Made by a program: the position numbers and the translations under genes. Shown here in pieces: positions 16,919 through 25,215 of a DNA stretch of 64,000 nucleotides. Below the pieces are notes generated by a model. That model had not been told where the DNA came from and made no database searches. It was given only the letters and a program-made list of their open reading frames with translations. How positions within the stretch are numbered: the first letter of the stretch is position 1; each line of letters starts with the position of its first letter. Source of the stretch: JAJTFW01 sp903922455 (GTDB lineage Bacteria > Bacteroidota > Bacteroidia > AKYH767-A > OLB10); assembly GCA_943329665.2 (NCBI GenBank), contig CALQEU020000007.1, forward strand, positions 62,001-126,000. The letters are read 5' to 3'.

Positions 16919-17418
16919 GATGTAAAAATAGGTATTTTAAGATAGTGTTTTTTGGGAAGCGAAATGCGAATAAACACGATCCCGATAGCTATCGGGAGCG
17001 AAAAATGCGAAATTGTTTTTTTAAGTTAATTTCTGGAAAAATCCGTGCAAATCTCATTTATCCGTGTCATCCGCGTTCAAAATTTTATAGTTTTAAGGAA
17101 CGAGGATTAATTATAAAAAACCTGTCCCGCAGTACTGCGGGATCATGATCATCATAAAAAATCAATACCGTCCTACCGAAACTTTAGTGTAGGTAGGTCC
17201 AATCCATCATAGATAAATGCAATAAACAATATATAAAAACTTGAAGCTAGGACGCGAAATGCGAATGAACACGAAATGCGAAACTATTTCTAAATTTTTT
17301 AGAATTTAAAAGCATTCTTAAAGTCTTCAGATTGAAAATTGTAAACGCAGCTAAATTTTTACAAAAGGATAAATCATATCTAATTCGCCAATCCACCAAT
17401 TTGCCAATTCACCAATTC
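16919..17418. other. Repeat-filled spacer between dtd and rsgA
   Basis: No gene is supported in these 500 bases. The spacer is a mosaic of dispersed elements: GCGAAATGCGAA motifs at about 16958-17014 and 17250-17285, a palindrome CCCGATAGCTATCGGG at 16982-16997, and CCAATTCACCAATT units at 17382-17418. A short open frame across 16945-17148 is made of these repeats and is not convincing. Confidence 0.7.
17382..17418. repeat. Dispersed (ATTGGTGA)n repeat, copy 2
   Basis: CCAATCCACCAATTTGCCAA and further units end directly at the stop codon of rsgA, just as copy 1 ends at the stop codon of thyA. Confidence 0.75.
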
Positions 17419-18336
17419 CTACCGAAAAATATCCTCGTTCCTCACCATACTTAAATAATTATAGTATCGCTCGGGATTGATTTCGCCTTTTTCTACAGCT
17501 AGTTTGATGGCGCAGTTTTTTTCGTTTTCGTGGAGGCAATTGTTGAAGTGGCATTGGTTTAATCGTTCTCTGAATTCAACAAAGTAATGTCCAATTTCGG
17601 ATGGTTTGAAATCGATGTTTACGAATTCGCGGATGCCCGGTGTGTCGATTAAATACGTTTGATTTCCTAATGAATGCATCTCGGCAAATGTGGTCGTGTG
17701 TTTTCCGGTGAGATGTTGTTTGGAAATGATGCCCGTTTTGAGTTGAAGCGTAGGTTCAAGAATATTTAACAGACTCGATTTTCCAACACCCGAATGTCCG
17801 GCCAGCAAATTGACTTTGGATTGAAAAGCATTGCGGATGTCTACCATGCCTTCGGAAGTGACAGTAGAAATTTTTATGCAAGGATAACCTAAGGGTTCAT
17901 AAATGCGAATGAAGTCATCTTGCACGTGGGCTAAATCATCTTTAAATAAATCGCTTTTGTTAAATATTAATCCGGTGGGAATGCGAAACGATTCTGCCGC
18001 TGCAATGAAACGATCAATGAATCCGGTGGAGGTTTTGGGTAGAGCCGGAGTGACCATCAGCCAGGCCATATCAATATTAGCAGCAATAATATGGGTTTGC
18101 TTGCTTAAGTTAACCGACTTGCGGATGATGTAATTTCTACGGTCTTCAATTTCTAGAATGGTGCCTGTCCCATCTTCCAACATTTCAAAATGAACGAAGT
18201 CGCCCACCGCAATGGGGTTGGTAGAGCCAATATCGCGAAGGCGCAGTTGCCCTCGAATACGGCAAGAAATAATTTTTCCATGCTCATCTTCAGTCAGAAA
18301 CCAGCTTCCAGTCGATTTTAATACTCTTCCCTTCAC
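17419..18336 (-). CDS. rsgA: Ribosome small-subunit-dependent GTPase A
   Basis: Late-stage 30S ribosome assembly GTPase. The start chosen is GTG at 18334-18336, giving VKGRVLKSTGSWF, the normal RsgA N-terminus and 305 residues. The open frame continues upstream to 18576, but that part is antisense to gldA and crosses the promoters, so it is rejected. An N-terminal OB-fold (about 1-70) is followed by the circularly permuted GTPase: the G4 motif NKSD comes before G1 (AGHSGVGKSS) and G3 (DTPG). The C-terminal zinc site has the spacing C-H-F-N-N-C-L-H with a later Cys in NEKNCAI. It is divergent from gldA with only 61 bases between the start codons. Confidence 0.95.
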   Translation of the reverse strand: MKGRVLKSTGSWFLTEDEHGKIISCRIRGQLRLRDIGSTNPIAVGDFVHFEMLEDGTGTILEIEDRRNYIIRKSVNLSKQTHIIAANIDMAWLMVTPALPKTSTGFIDRFIAAAESFRIPTGLIFNKSDLFKDDLAHVQDDFIRIYEPLGYPCIKISTVTSEGMVDIRNAFQSKVNLLAGHSGVGKSSLLNILEPTLQLKTGIISKQHLTGKHTTTFAEMHSLGNQTYLIDTPGIREFVNIDFKPSEIGHYFVEFRERLNQCHFNNCLHENEKNCAIKLAVEKGEINPERYYNYLSMVRNEDIFR

Positions 18337-18340
18337 GGTG

Positions 18341-18348
18341 CAAATATA
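18341..18348 (-). promoter_or_regulatory. Candidate -7 box of rsgA, leaderless
   Basis: On the minus strand TATATTTG is followed by CACC and then the GTG start of rsgA. With the usual spacing of a few bases from this box to the transcript start, the mRNA would begin at or next to the start codon. Confidence 0.55.
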
Positions 18349-18383
18349 TGACAGTAGACCGCAGTACAAACCAATTGAACCAT

Positions 18384-18391
18384 TACCTTTG
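18384..18391 (+). promoter_or_regulatory. Candidate -7 box of gldA, leaderless
   Basis: TACCTTTG matches TAnnTTTG exactly and ends six bases before the gldA ATG at 18398, again leaving almost no leader. I see no clear -33 element. Confidence 0.5.
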
Positions 18392-18397
18392 CGGGCA

Positions 18398-19312
18398 ATG
18401 TCAATTCTTGTTAAGTCGATCAGTAAATTATACGGGGAGCAAAAAGCACTCGATGATGTTTCTTTTGAAGTGCATCCCGGACAAGTAGTCGGATTTTTGG
18501 GACCCAATGGTGCCGGAAAATCGACCATGATGAAAATTATTTCTTGTTTCTTACCGCAAACCGCAGGCACTGTCACTGTAAATGGCTACGATGTGGTAAA
18601 TCAATCGATGGAAGTAAGAGCGATGGTCGGGTACTTGCCGGAACATAATCCATTGTATACGGATATGTATATCAAGGAGTTTTTGGAGTTTGTGGGACGC
18701 ATTCATCTCCCCAAAGCCGAAGCCGTAAAACGCACCAAAGAGATGATAGAATTGACGGGGCTTGGTGTAGAGCAACACAAAAAAATTGGAGCGCTCTCCA
18801 AGGGCTATCGACAGCGAGTGGGACTTGCTCAAGCCATGATACATAATCCGAGTGTGTTGATTTTAGATGAGCCTACTACAGGCCTCGACCCTAATCAGCT
18901 GGTAGAGATCCGATCCTTGATTCGAAGCATTGGCAAGGAAAAAACCGTTATACTGTCGACGCATATCATGCAGGAGGTAGAGGCCATTTGTGATCGAGTG
19001 TTGATTATCAACAAAGGCAAAATCGTTGCTGATGATACCACCACGGTGTTGCGAAATCAATTGGAGAAGGGAAATATCATACGCGTGGAGTTCGATAAAG
19101 AAGCGAATGAAGTACAATTATCGAAGATCAAAGGCGTGTTAAGCGTTCATAAAGAAAAGGATAAGACTTGGAGAATAGAAAGTGAAGGCGATGTAGATAT
19201 TCGACAGGAGCTGTTCCGTTTTGCAGTAGATCAGCATTTAACGGTGATGGGATTGCAAAAAGAAGAGGGAAATCTAGAGTCGGTTTTCCGTCAATTAACC
19301 GTTAATAAATAG
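18398..19312 (+). CDS. gldA: GldA-like ABC transporter ATP-binding protein
   Basis: A 304-residue ATPase of the ABC-2 type. Walker A GPNGAGKST is at about 35-43, the signature is SKGYRQRVGLAQAM, Walker B is ILDEPTTGLD, and the switch His lies in STHIMQEVEAICDRV. The start at 18398 gives MSILVKSISKLYGEQKALDD, the standard GldA N-terminus; the open frame upstream overlaps rsgA. In Flavobacterium johnsoniae GldA works with the membrane proteins GldF and GldG and is needed for gliding. Neither partner is in this window, so the transported substrate is unknown and the gliding link is by family similarity only. Similar ATPases also serve other ABC-2 exporters. Confidence 0.82.
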   Translation: MSILVKSISKLYGEQKALDDVSFEVHPGQVVGFLGPNGAGKSTMMKIISCFLPQTAGTVTVNGYDVVNQSMEVRAMVGYLPEHNPLYTDMYIKEFLEFVGRIHLPKAEAVKRTKEMIELTGLGVEQHKKIGALSKGYRQRVGLAQAMIHNPSVLILDEPTTGLDPNQLVEIRSLIRSIGKEKTVILSTHIMQEVEAICDRVLIINKGKIVADDTTTVLRNQLEKGNIIRVEFDKEANEVQLSKIKGVLSVHKEKDKTWRIESEGDVDIRQELFRFAVDQHLTVMGLQKEEGNLESVFRQLTVNK

Positions 19313-19337
19313 TTGCCCAATATCCTATTTCAATTTC

Positions 19338-19345
19338 TATCTTTG
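19338..19345 (+). promoter_or_regulatory. Candidate -7 box of metK
   Basis: TATCTTTG matches TAnnTTTG. A TTG at 19313-19315 lies about 22 bases upstream, and the metK ATG follows 41 bases after the box. No SAM-riboswitch-like fold is seen in the 74-base gap. Confidence 0.5.
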
Positions 19346-19386
19346 GGCTTCCAAAAAACAAATCAAAACACATAAATAATTAAAGT

Positions 19387-20781
19387 ATGTCGTATCTATT
19401 CACCTCAGAATCAGTATCAGAAGGTCATCCAGACAAAGTGGCTGATCAAATTTCAGACGCCCTTATCGATTACTTTTTAGCCTATGATGCTAACTCGAAA
19501 GTAGCTTGTGAAACCCTAGTAACCACTGGACAAGTTGTTTTGGCTGGTGAAGTAAAGTCAGAAGCTTATTTGGATGTACAAGAGATCGCACGTGAAGTGA
19601 TTCGCGAAATTGGTTATACCAAGAGCGAGTATATGTTTGAAGCAAATTCTTGTGGAATATTTTCAGCCATTCATGAGCAGTCGGCAGACATCAACCGTGG
19701 TGTTGAGCGTCGCAAGCCAGAAGAGCAAGGTGCCGGTGACCAAGGAATGATGTTCGGATATGCTAGTCGTGAGACAGATAATTTCATGCCTCTTCCCTTG
19801 GAATTAGCGCATTTATTACTTCGTGAATTGGCCGTATTACGTCGCGAAAACAAAGCGATCAAATACCTTCGTCCAGATGCAAAAAGTCAGGTGACGATTG
19901 AGTACAGCGATGATCATACACCAATTCGTATTGATTCAATCGTGATCTCTACACAGCACGATGATTTTGCTGCGGAGAAAAAAATGTTAGCTAAAATTAA
20001 TGAGGACGTTAAAAATATTTTGATTCCTCGCGTGATGAAGAAATTGCCAAAGCGTGTTCAAGCGTTGTTCAATAATAAAATCAACTATCACGTAAATCCA
20101 ACTGGAAAGTTTGTGATTGGCGGACCCCATGGTGATACCGGTTTAACAGGACGTAAAATCATTGTAGATACTTATGGTGGAAAAGGCGCTCACGGTGGTG
20201 GTGCATTCTCAGGAAAAGATCCTTCGAAAGTGGATCGTTCTGCAGCGTATGCAGCGCGTCATATCGCGAAGCATTTAGTAGCTGCAGGAGTTTGTGACGA
20301 AGCTTTGGTACAAGTTGCTTATGCGATTGGTGTTGCGAAGCCAGTAGGCTTGTATATAAATACCTATGGTACTGCTAAAGTAGCGATGACGGACGGGCAA
20401 ATTGCAAGTATCATTGAGAAGATTCCAACAAAAGCAAATGAATTCTCTTTTGACATGCGTCCTTACTACATCGAGAAGCGTTTTGCTTTACGTACTCCTA
20501 TCTATCGCGAAACTGCTGCTTACGGACATATGGGCCGTGAGTCGAAAGTAGTAGTGAAAGTGTTTAACAAAGATAAAAAGAACGAGAAGAAAGTGAAAGT
20601 AACGTTGTTCCCTTGGGAAAAATTGGATGCTATTGAGATTATAAAAAAAGCATTTAATTTGAACGGTTCAGTGGTGAAAAGTGTAGCGAAGACTCCTACT
20701 AAAATAAAAGCGAAAGCAAAGCCTGCAACTAATGTGAAGTCTACGCCTAAAACGGCAAAGCAATTGTCATTGATGGCTTAA
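19387..20781 (+). CDS. metK: S-adenosylmethionine synthetase
   Basis: Makes S-adenosylmethionine from methionine and ATP. Substrate motifs are GHPDKVADQISDALID near residue 14-29, GAGDQGMMFGYA at about 118-129 and GGPHGDTGLTGRK with DTYGGKGAHGGGAFSGKD, which hold ATP, magnesium and potassium. At 464 residues it is longer than the E. coli enzyme (384). Part of the excess is the insertion common in Bacteroidota around the FNNKINYH region. The rest is a Lys-rich, Ala/Pro/Thr-rich tail from about residue 432 that resembles the tails of the SWIB protein and TopA in this window. The gene is monocistronic, with its own promoter and terminator. Confidence 0.96.
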   Translation: MSYLFTSESVSEGHPDKVADQISDALIDYFLAYDANSKVACETLVTTGQVVLAGEVKSEAYLDVQEIAREVIREIGYTKSEYMFEANSCGIFSAIHEQSADINRGVERRKPEEQGAGDQGMMFGYASRETDNFMPLPLELAHLLLRELAVLRRENKAIKYLRPDAKSQVTIEYSDDHTPIRIDSIVISTQHDDFAAEKKMLAKINEDVKNILIPRVMKKLPKRVQALFNNKINYHVNPTGKFVIGGPHGDTGLTGRKIIVDTYGGKGAHGGGAFSGKDPSKVDRSAAYAARHIAKHLVAAGVCDEALVQVAYAIGVAKPVGLYINTYGTAKVAMTDGQIASIIEKIPTKANEFSFDMRPYYIEKRFALRTPIYRETAAYGHMGRESKVVVKVFNKDKKNEKKVKVTLFPWEKLDAIEIIKKAFNLNGSVVKSVAKTPTKIKAKAKPATNVKSTPKTAKQLSLMA

Positions 20782-20797
20782 CTTAATAAAATAATTG

Positions 20798-20840
20798 AAA
20801 TGCCCTGTAGCGTGTTTACACTGATACAGGGCATTTTTTT
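20798..20840 (+). terminator. Rho-independent terminator of metK
   Basis: The 12-base arms AAATGCCCTGTA and TACAGGGCATTT with a 15-base loop end in a run of seven T's. It is a strong intrinsic terminator 17 bases after the metK stop. Confidence 0.9.
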
Positions 20841-21052
20841 AAGGGGTTATTAAGTTATTCGTTTTTGGAAGAGTTTATTAAAAATTTTTAATTTTATAAT
20901 CCTCCCCCTTTTTGTAAAATAAAATTATGAAGGGAAAAAGTTTGCGATGCAAAGTCCTAGCAAAAGAAACAAACATCCAAACTAAAAGATATACACAATG
21001 AATTGGAATTGCAAGGATTTAGCGGGCAAATTAAATAAAACTTTAGTAATTT

Positions 21053-21721
21053 CTATTCCACCGCTCGATTAATAAAATTCAAAAAAGGCATCATCGTTTT
21101 ATAGGTCGATACAATTGATTTTCGAAGTTGATCCGTCGTAATGTCTTTAGAGTTGATGGGACAAGTGACAAGAAAGCTATTTAATTTTAGATATTCTTCT
21201 GCTGGGTGTCCAGGCTCTAAGCCCTTGGGCAAGCGTTTCAATTTATGCTCTTGAGAGAGATCTCCAAAAAGTTCTTTGAATTTTTTATTCGTAATGATTT
21301 TAAAAAACTCTTCGTGATTGTATTCAATTTCTTGGCGAATTTTTTTTAGATTTTCGGATTCAGGATTCCATACACCACCACCAATAAAATTTCCCCACTC
21401 GCCGCCGGGTTCGATGTGAACATAGATGCCTGATAAGTTTGATTTTTTTCCGCCTTCGTTTATCGATGCCGAAAAATGCGCTTTGTATGGCAATTTGTTT
21501 TTACTGAATCTTACGTCTCTGTATATCCGAAAAATACAATCTTTAGGAAGTAACTTTCCGATGGGTGAATTCACTTTACTTAAATCAGAAATTACTTTAG
21601 ATACAAATTCTTCAAAGTCCATTTTCGCCTTTTCAAATTCGGTGCGATGCTCTTCAAACCAGGTTCGATCGTTATTGTTTTTGAGGTTTTTAAGGAATTG
21701 AAGGGTTGATTTTTGAAGCAT
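21053..21721 (-). CDS. DUF2461 domain protein
   Basis: A 222-residue protein that matches DUF2461 over its full length. Typical stretches are LQFLKNLKNNNDRTWFEEHR at residues 7-26, FRIYRDVRFSKNKLPYKAHF near 64-83 and GGGVWNPE near 115-122. Family members are widespread in Bacteroidota and other phyla, soluble, and without a known reaction. The gene stands alone between the metK terminator and a divergent promoter. Confidence 0.88.
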   Translation of the reverse strand: MLQKSTLQFLKNLKNNNDRTWFEEHRTEFEKAKMDFEEFVSKVISDLSKVNSPIGKLLPKDCIFRIYRDVRFSKNKLPYKAHFSASINEGGKKSNLSGIYVHIEPGGEWGNFIGGGVWNPESENLKKIRQEIEYNHEEFFKIITNKKFKELFGDLSQEHKLKRLPKGLEPGHPAEEYLKLNSFLVTCPINSKDITTDQLRKSIVSTYKTMMPFLNFINRAVE

Positions 21722-21822
21722 AATAAGAATCAGTAATTTATTTGCAAATATAAGTACTTGTTTATTAATTATTTAATATAAAATAAAATTTTTCAGATTA
21801 TGATTTTCGATTATTTCTTTTT

Positions 21823-21830
21823 TACATTTG
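21823..21830 (+). promoter_or_regulatory. Candidate -7 box of the 21921 gene
   Basis: TACATTTG matches TAnnTTTG, 91 bases before the ATG at 21921. This predicts a leader of about 80 bases that begins near the palindrome at 21837-21850. Confidence 0.45.
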
Positions 21831-21836
21831 TCCTAT

Positions 21837-21850
21837 CACCACGCGTGGTG
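21837..21850. promoter_or_regulatory. Perfect palindrome CACCACGCGTGGTG
   Basis: A 14-base perfect palindrome, GC-rich in very AT-rich surroundings, starts six bases after the -7 box, at about the expected transcript start. It could be an operator or a 5'-end hairpin; neither can be decided here. Confidence 0.5.
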
Positions 21851-21920
21851 CATAGTTCAGCTATTTAAAATAACATAAAATCAACATAAAAAAACTGATC
21901 TAATTCTTGCGAATTAAAAA

Positions 21921-22148
21921 ATGAAAATTCCAAAAAAAACGGCTAAGCCTAGTGCCGACAAAGCAAAGAAGGCGGTTCCAAGCGGCAAGACGCGTAAGAT
22001 GGAACCTTTAAAATCAAAAGAACAAAAAAATCAGAAGTTCGATGATTTTGAAGATGTAGATGAAGACAACGATCAATTGGATCCCGAGATGATTGATGAA
22101 TTTAAGGGTTTTGATGATGATTTTGATGACGACGACGACGATTTATAG
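21921..22148 (+). CDS. Small bipolar charged protein, unknown function
   Basis: A 75-residue protein split by charge. Residues 1-35 are Lys/Pro/Ala-rich (KKTAKPSADKAKKAVPSGKT), and residues 41-75 are strongly acidic, ending in a run of Asp. There are no cysteines and no hydrophobic core, so it is probably disordered. Its stop codon overlaps the convergent anmK 3' end by six bases. Similar small bipolar proteins occur in Bacteroidota, but I know no function; binding nucleic acid through the basic half is only a guess. Its own candidate promoter and conserved-looking placement support it as real. Confidence 0.65.
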   Translation: MKIPKKTAKPSADKAKKAVPSGKTRKMEPLKSKEQKNQKFDDFEDVDEDNDQLDPEMIDEFKGFDDDFDDDDDDL

Positions 22149-23228
22149 TCGGTCACATCTGTACATAGCTCCACCCACATGTTGTTTTATTGAACCCGTA
22201 GCACTATCGAAAACATTTACTCTCCCCAAGTAATTTAATACACCGAGGAAAGCGAATACCATCGCTTCCTTAAAATTAACGAGTTCCTTTTCGGGTACTT
22301 GCAAATTTTTATTGCTTAATACTTTCATTCTTTCAAGCAGGAATAAATGAAAAGCTCCTCCGCCGGTCACTAAGATTTTTCCATTTGAAGGAATGGATGA
22401 AAAAGCATTCGTATGTTGATGGGCGATGTGTTCCACAACAGTTCTACTTAAGTCTTCTACTTTTCCTTCTTTAAGATGGATGCTAAACTCCTTTTCATAC
22501 CATTCTCGTCCAAGCGATTTTGCTCCTTTCTGTTGATAAAAGGGGAGTGCATTTAAGCGATTTAATAATTCAGGAATAACGCTTCCCGATCTAGCTAACA
22601 TTCCATCTTCATCAAAAGGTTTACCTACCCTTTGTGCAAGTTCATTGAGCGCCATATTCACTGGACAAATATCATAGGCCACTCTTCGCCCATCTTCCGA
22701 AACCATTGAAATATTAGCGATGCCTCCCAAGTTTAAGCAAGCAGCATAATCTGAAAATAAGTAGTGATCACCAAAAGGAACTAAAGGTGCACCTTGTCCA
22801 CCCAATGCCACATCTTTACTCCTAAAATCACAGACAGTATTAAGTCCAGTTATAGCAGAAATATGAGCGCCGGAACCAATTTGAGTCGTAAAGCTCTTTT
22901 CAGGTTGATGAAATAAGGTATGACCATGTGAAGCGATGAGGTCGGGGTGGAGATTATTTTTTTCAATAAATTTTTTAATAAGATCCCCGTAATAGCGTCC
23001 TAGTGCCCCATCCATTTCAAATATTTTTGCAGCAGATTGTAAATGTAAATTTTTTAATACCTCCAGCCATTCGTCTGTATAAGAGTAGGTTTCAGTGGCT
23101 TCTGTGGTAAAAGTCCATCTATCCTCCACCAAAGAAAAAGTGCAGAAGGCTAAATCGACACCATCCAAAGAGGTGCCCGACATGAGTCCAATGGCCTTGA
23201 TAACAGGTGATTTTTCGTTTTTTAACAT
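22143..23228 (-). CDS. anmK: Anhydro-N-acetylmuramic acid kinase
   Basis: Phosphorylates and opens 1,6-anhydro-MurNAc released in cell-wall turnover, giving MurNAc-6-phosphate. It is 361 residues, the usual length. Visible marks of the ASKHA-type kinase are GLMSGTSLDGVDLAF near 14-28 (phosphate 1 loop), ASHGHTLFHQP near 99-109, the catalytic-type stretch TVCDFRSKDVALGGQGAPLVP near 131-151, LNLGGIANIS near 166-175 and VTGGGAFHLFLLERM. The start ATG at 23228 is divergent from the acyl-CoA dehydrogenase gene. No MurQ partner is in the window. Confidence 0.94.
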   Translation of the reverse strand: MLKNEKSPVIKAIGLMSGTSLDGVDLAFCTFSLVEDRWTFTTEATETYSYTDEWLEVLKNLHLQSAAKIFEMDGALGRYYGDLIKKFIEKNNLHPDLIASHGHTLFHQPEKSFTTQIGSGAHISAITGLNTVCDFRSKDVALGGQGAPLVPFGDHYLFSDYAACLNLGGIANISMVSEDGRRVAYDICPVNMALNELAQRVGKPFDEDGMLARSGSVIPELLNRLNALPFYQQKGAKSLGREWYEKEFSIHLKEGKVEDLSRTVVEHIAHQHTNAFSSIPSNGKILVTGGGAFHLFLLERMKVLSNKNLQVPEKELVNFKEAMVFAFLGVLNYLGRVNVFDSATGSIKQHVGGAMYRCDRL

Positions 23229-23279
23229 AATGCAAAGGAAAATATTCTTTTAGACAATGGATATAGTCTGTGAAAGGTT

Positions 23280-23287
23280 TATTTTTG
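23280..23287 (+). promoter_or_regulatory. Candidate -7 box of the acyl-CoA dehydrogenase gene
   Basis: TATTTTTG matches TAnnTTTG and ends 19 bases before the ATG at 23307. A -33 element is not clear. Confidence 0.45.
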
Positions 23288-23306
23288 ACCTTCAATATTA
23301 GACAAT

Positions 23307-24446
23307 ATGCTATTTCAATTGAGTGAAGAACATATAATGATTCAACAAGCTGCACGTGATTTCGCACAGCAAGAATTATTACCCGGAGTGATAGAACGTG
23401 ATGAGAACCAGAAGTTCCCAACTGAACAAATCAAGCGCTTAGGCGAATTAGGCTTTTTAGGAATGATGGTAGATCCCAAATATGGTGGTGGCGGATTAGA
23501 TGCTATTTCGTATGTATTAGCCATGGAAGAAATTTCCAAAATTGATGCTTCCGCGTCGGTGGTGATGTCGGTGAACAATAGTTTAGTTTGTTGGGGCCTC
23601 GAGACCTTTGGATCAGAAGCCCAAAAGCAAAAGTATTTAGTACCCTTGGCAAAAGGAGAAATTATTGGTGCTTTCTGTTTGAGTGAGCCTGAGGCAGGAT
23701 CGGATGCAACGTCACAGCGTACTACGGCAGAAGATAAAGGCGATTATTATTTATTGAATGGAACCAAGAACTGGATTACGAATGGAAGTACTGCTTCTGT
23801 TTACTTGGTGATGGCACAAACCGATGTAGCTAAAGGTCATAAAGGAATTAATTGCTTAATTGTAGAAAAGGGTGCTGCTGGATTTACGATTGGACTTAAA
23901 GAAAATAAATTAGGCATCCGCGGATCGGATACACATTCATTGATGTTTCAAGATGTGAAAGTGCCTAAGGAAAATAGAGTTGGCGAAGATGGATTTGGAT
24001 TTAAATTCGCTATGAAAACATTGACTGGCGGTCGAATTGGTATAGCAGCGCAAGCCTTAGGAATTGCAAGTGGAGCCTATGAATTGGCATTGAAATATTC
24101 AAAAGAAAGAAAAGCTTTTGGCAAAGAAATTTGCAATCATCAAGCGATACAGTTTAAGTTGGCGGATATGGCCACGGAGATTGAAGCCGCTCGATTACTT
24201 TGCTTAAAGGCGGCTTGGTTGAAGGATACAGGTCAAGATTATAACCAAGCCAGTTCCATGGCTAAATTATTTTCATCCGAAGTCGCGATGAAGACAGCGG
24301 TTGAAGCGGTACAGATTCATGGTGGTTATGGTTTCGTAAAAGAATTCCATGTGGAACGCTTAATGCGTGATGCAAAAATTACTCAAATTTACGAGGGCAC
24401 TTCTGAAGTGCAGCGTATAGTTATTGCCCGTAGCGTACTACAATAA
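23307..24446 (+). CDS. Acyl-CoA dehydrogenase (short-chain type)
   Basis: FAD enzyme that makes the trans-2 double bond in acyl-CoA, passing electrons to ETF. It is 379 residues, typical of butyryl-CoA dehydrogenases. Family signatures are AFCLSEPEAGSDA near residues 129-141 (FAD/acyl site), the NGTKNWITNG stretch near 150-159 and QIHGGYGFVKEFHVERLMRDAKI. The catalytic base is Glu363 in YEGTSEVQR, the position used by short- and medium-chain enzymes. The start at 23307 gives MLFQLSEEH, the normal N-terminus. The wza-like gene begins only eight bases later, so the two may share a transcript although their roles differ. Confidence 0.93.
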   Translation: MLFQLSEEHIMIQQAARDFAQQELLPGVIERDENQKFPTEQIKRLGELGFLGMMVDPKYGGGGLDAISYVLAMEEISKIDASASVVMSVNNSLVCWGLETFGSEAQKQKYLVPLAKGEIIGAFCLSEPEAGSDATSQRTTAEDKGDYYLLNGTKNWITNGSTASVYLVMAQTDVAKGHKGINCLIVEKGAAGFTIGLKENKLGIRGSDTHSLMFQDVKVPKENRVGEDGFGFKFAMKTLTGGRIGIAAQALGIASGAYELALKYSKERKAFGKEICNHQAIQFKLADMATEIEAARLLCLKAAWLKDTGQDYNQASSMAKLFSSEVAMKTAVEAVQIHGGYGFVKEFHVERLMRDAKITQIYEGTSEVQRIVIARSVLQ

Positions 24447-24453
24447 AAAAACT

Positions 24454-25215
24454 ATGATCTTCCTGAAACGATTCATTTTAGTCCTGCTTCTCTTTGTATT
24501 CGCACAAGCCTGCACCCCGCAGAAAAAGTTAATTTATCTGCAAGGAGATTCAGCTATCTGGAATGATACGACTTCTTTTACGATGTATCTTTTCCCGGGA
24601 GATATCCTCATGGTGCAGCTCTTTATAGTGAATCAGGAAGCCTTTCCCGGAATAGCCAATTCTTCGGTTTCAGCGGAAGGAAACGATATGCGTTCTGCCT
24701 ATGAAAGGGGATTTGTGGTGGATCAGCGAGGCGATCTCATTTTACCGTATGTTGGTTCGATCCATGTGGCGGGTTTATCCCTGGATGACGCCCATGATTC
24801 CATCATTCATCGTTTTAAAAAATTTATTGATGATCCGGTGGTGGTCGTTAAAAAGATAAGTTTTAAGGTGTCTGTCCTGGGTGAGGTAAATAAGCCGGGT
24901 TTATATTACATTCCCAACGAAAAATTGACTCTTTTAGAGGCGCTGGCAATGGCGGGGGATTTAAATAATTTCGGCGACAGAACTAAATTGAAAATTCTGC
25001 GTAAAACGTCAAACGGCACCTCTGAATTAAACGTGGACTTAACAAGAAAAGATTCCTTTACAGGACAAACTAAGTTTGTACATCCGGATGATGTAATTTA
25101 TATTCCCCCAACGCGTAAAAAAGCATTTACGGCAGTTTCTCCTGCAGCAGCTATCTTTACTTCGTTACTTACAGCGATGGCGCTTATTGTAACAGCATAT
25201 TTCCGATCGAAATGA
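24454..25215 (+). CDS. Polysaccharide export lipoprotein (Wza-like)
   Basis: A 253-residue outer-membrane export protein. Start ATG 24454 gives a lipoprotein signal with its lipid-accepting Cys at residue 20 (FAQAC). It contains a polysaccharide-export (Poly_export) domain at about 45-130 (GDILMVQLF, VDQRGDLILPYVGSIHVAGLSLDDA) and an SLBB domain at about 138-215 (KVSVLGEVNKPGLYYIP). A hydrophobic segment at about 228-247 near the C-terminus is typical of Bacteroidota versions. Its stop overlaps the start of the Wzc-like gene by four bases (ATGA), so the two are translationally coupled and form one export pathway across periplasm and outer membrane. Confidence 0.93.
   Translation: MIFLKRFILVLLLFVFAQACTPQKKLIYLQGDSAIWNDTTSFTMYLFPGDILMVQLFIVNQEAFPGIANSSVSAEGNDMRSAYERGFVVDQRGDLILPYVGSIHVAGLSLDDAHDSIIHRFKKFIDDPVVVVKKISFKVSVLGEVNKPGLYYIPNEKLTLLEALAMAGDLNNFGDRTKLKILRKTSNGTSELNVDLTRKDSFTGQTKFVHPDDVIYIPPTRKKAFTAVSPAAAIFTSLLTAMALIVTAYFRSK

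Noticed and set aside
18337..18576. Upstream extension of rsgA by 80 codons
   Set aside because: It lies antisense to gldA and across both promoters, and the extra residues do not fit the RsgA family; GTG at 18336 gives the normal N-terminus.
19313..19386. SAM riboswitch before metK
   Set aside because: The 74-base leader is A/T-rich with no conserved stems; a plain promoter box is found instead.
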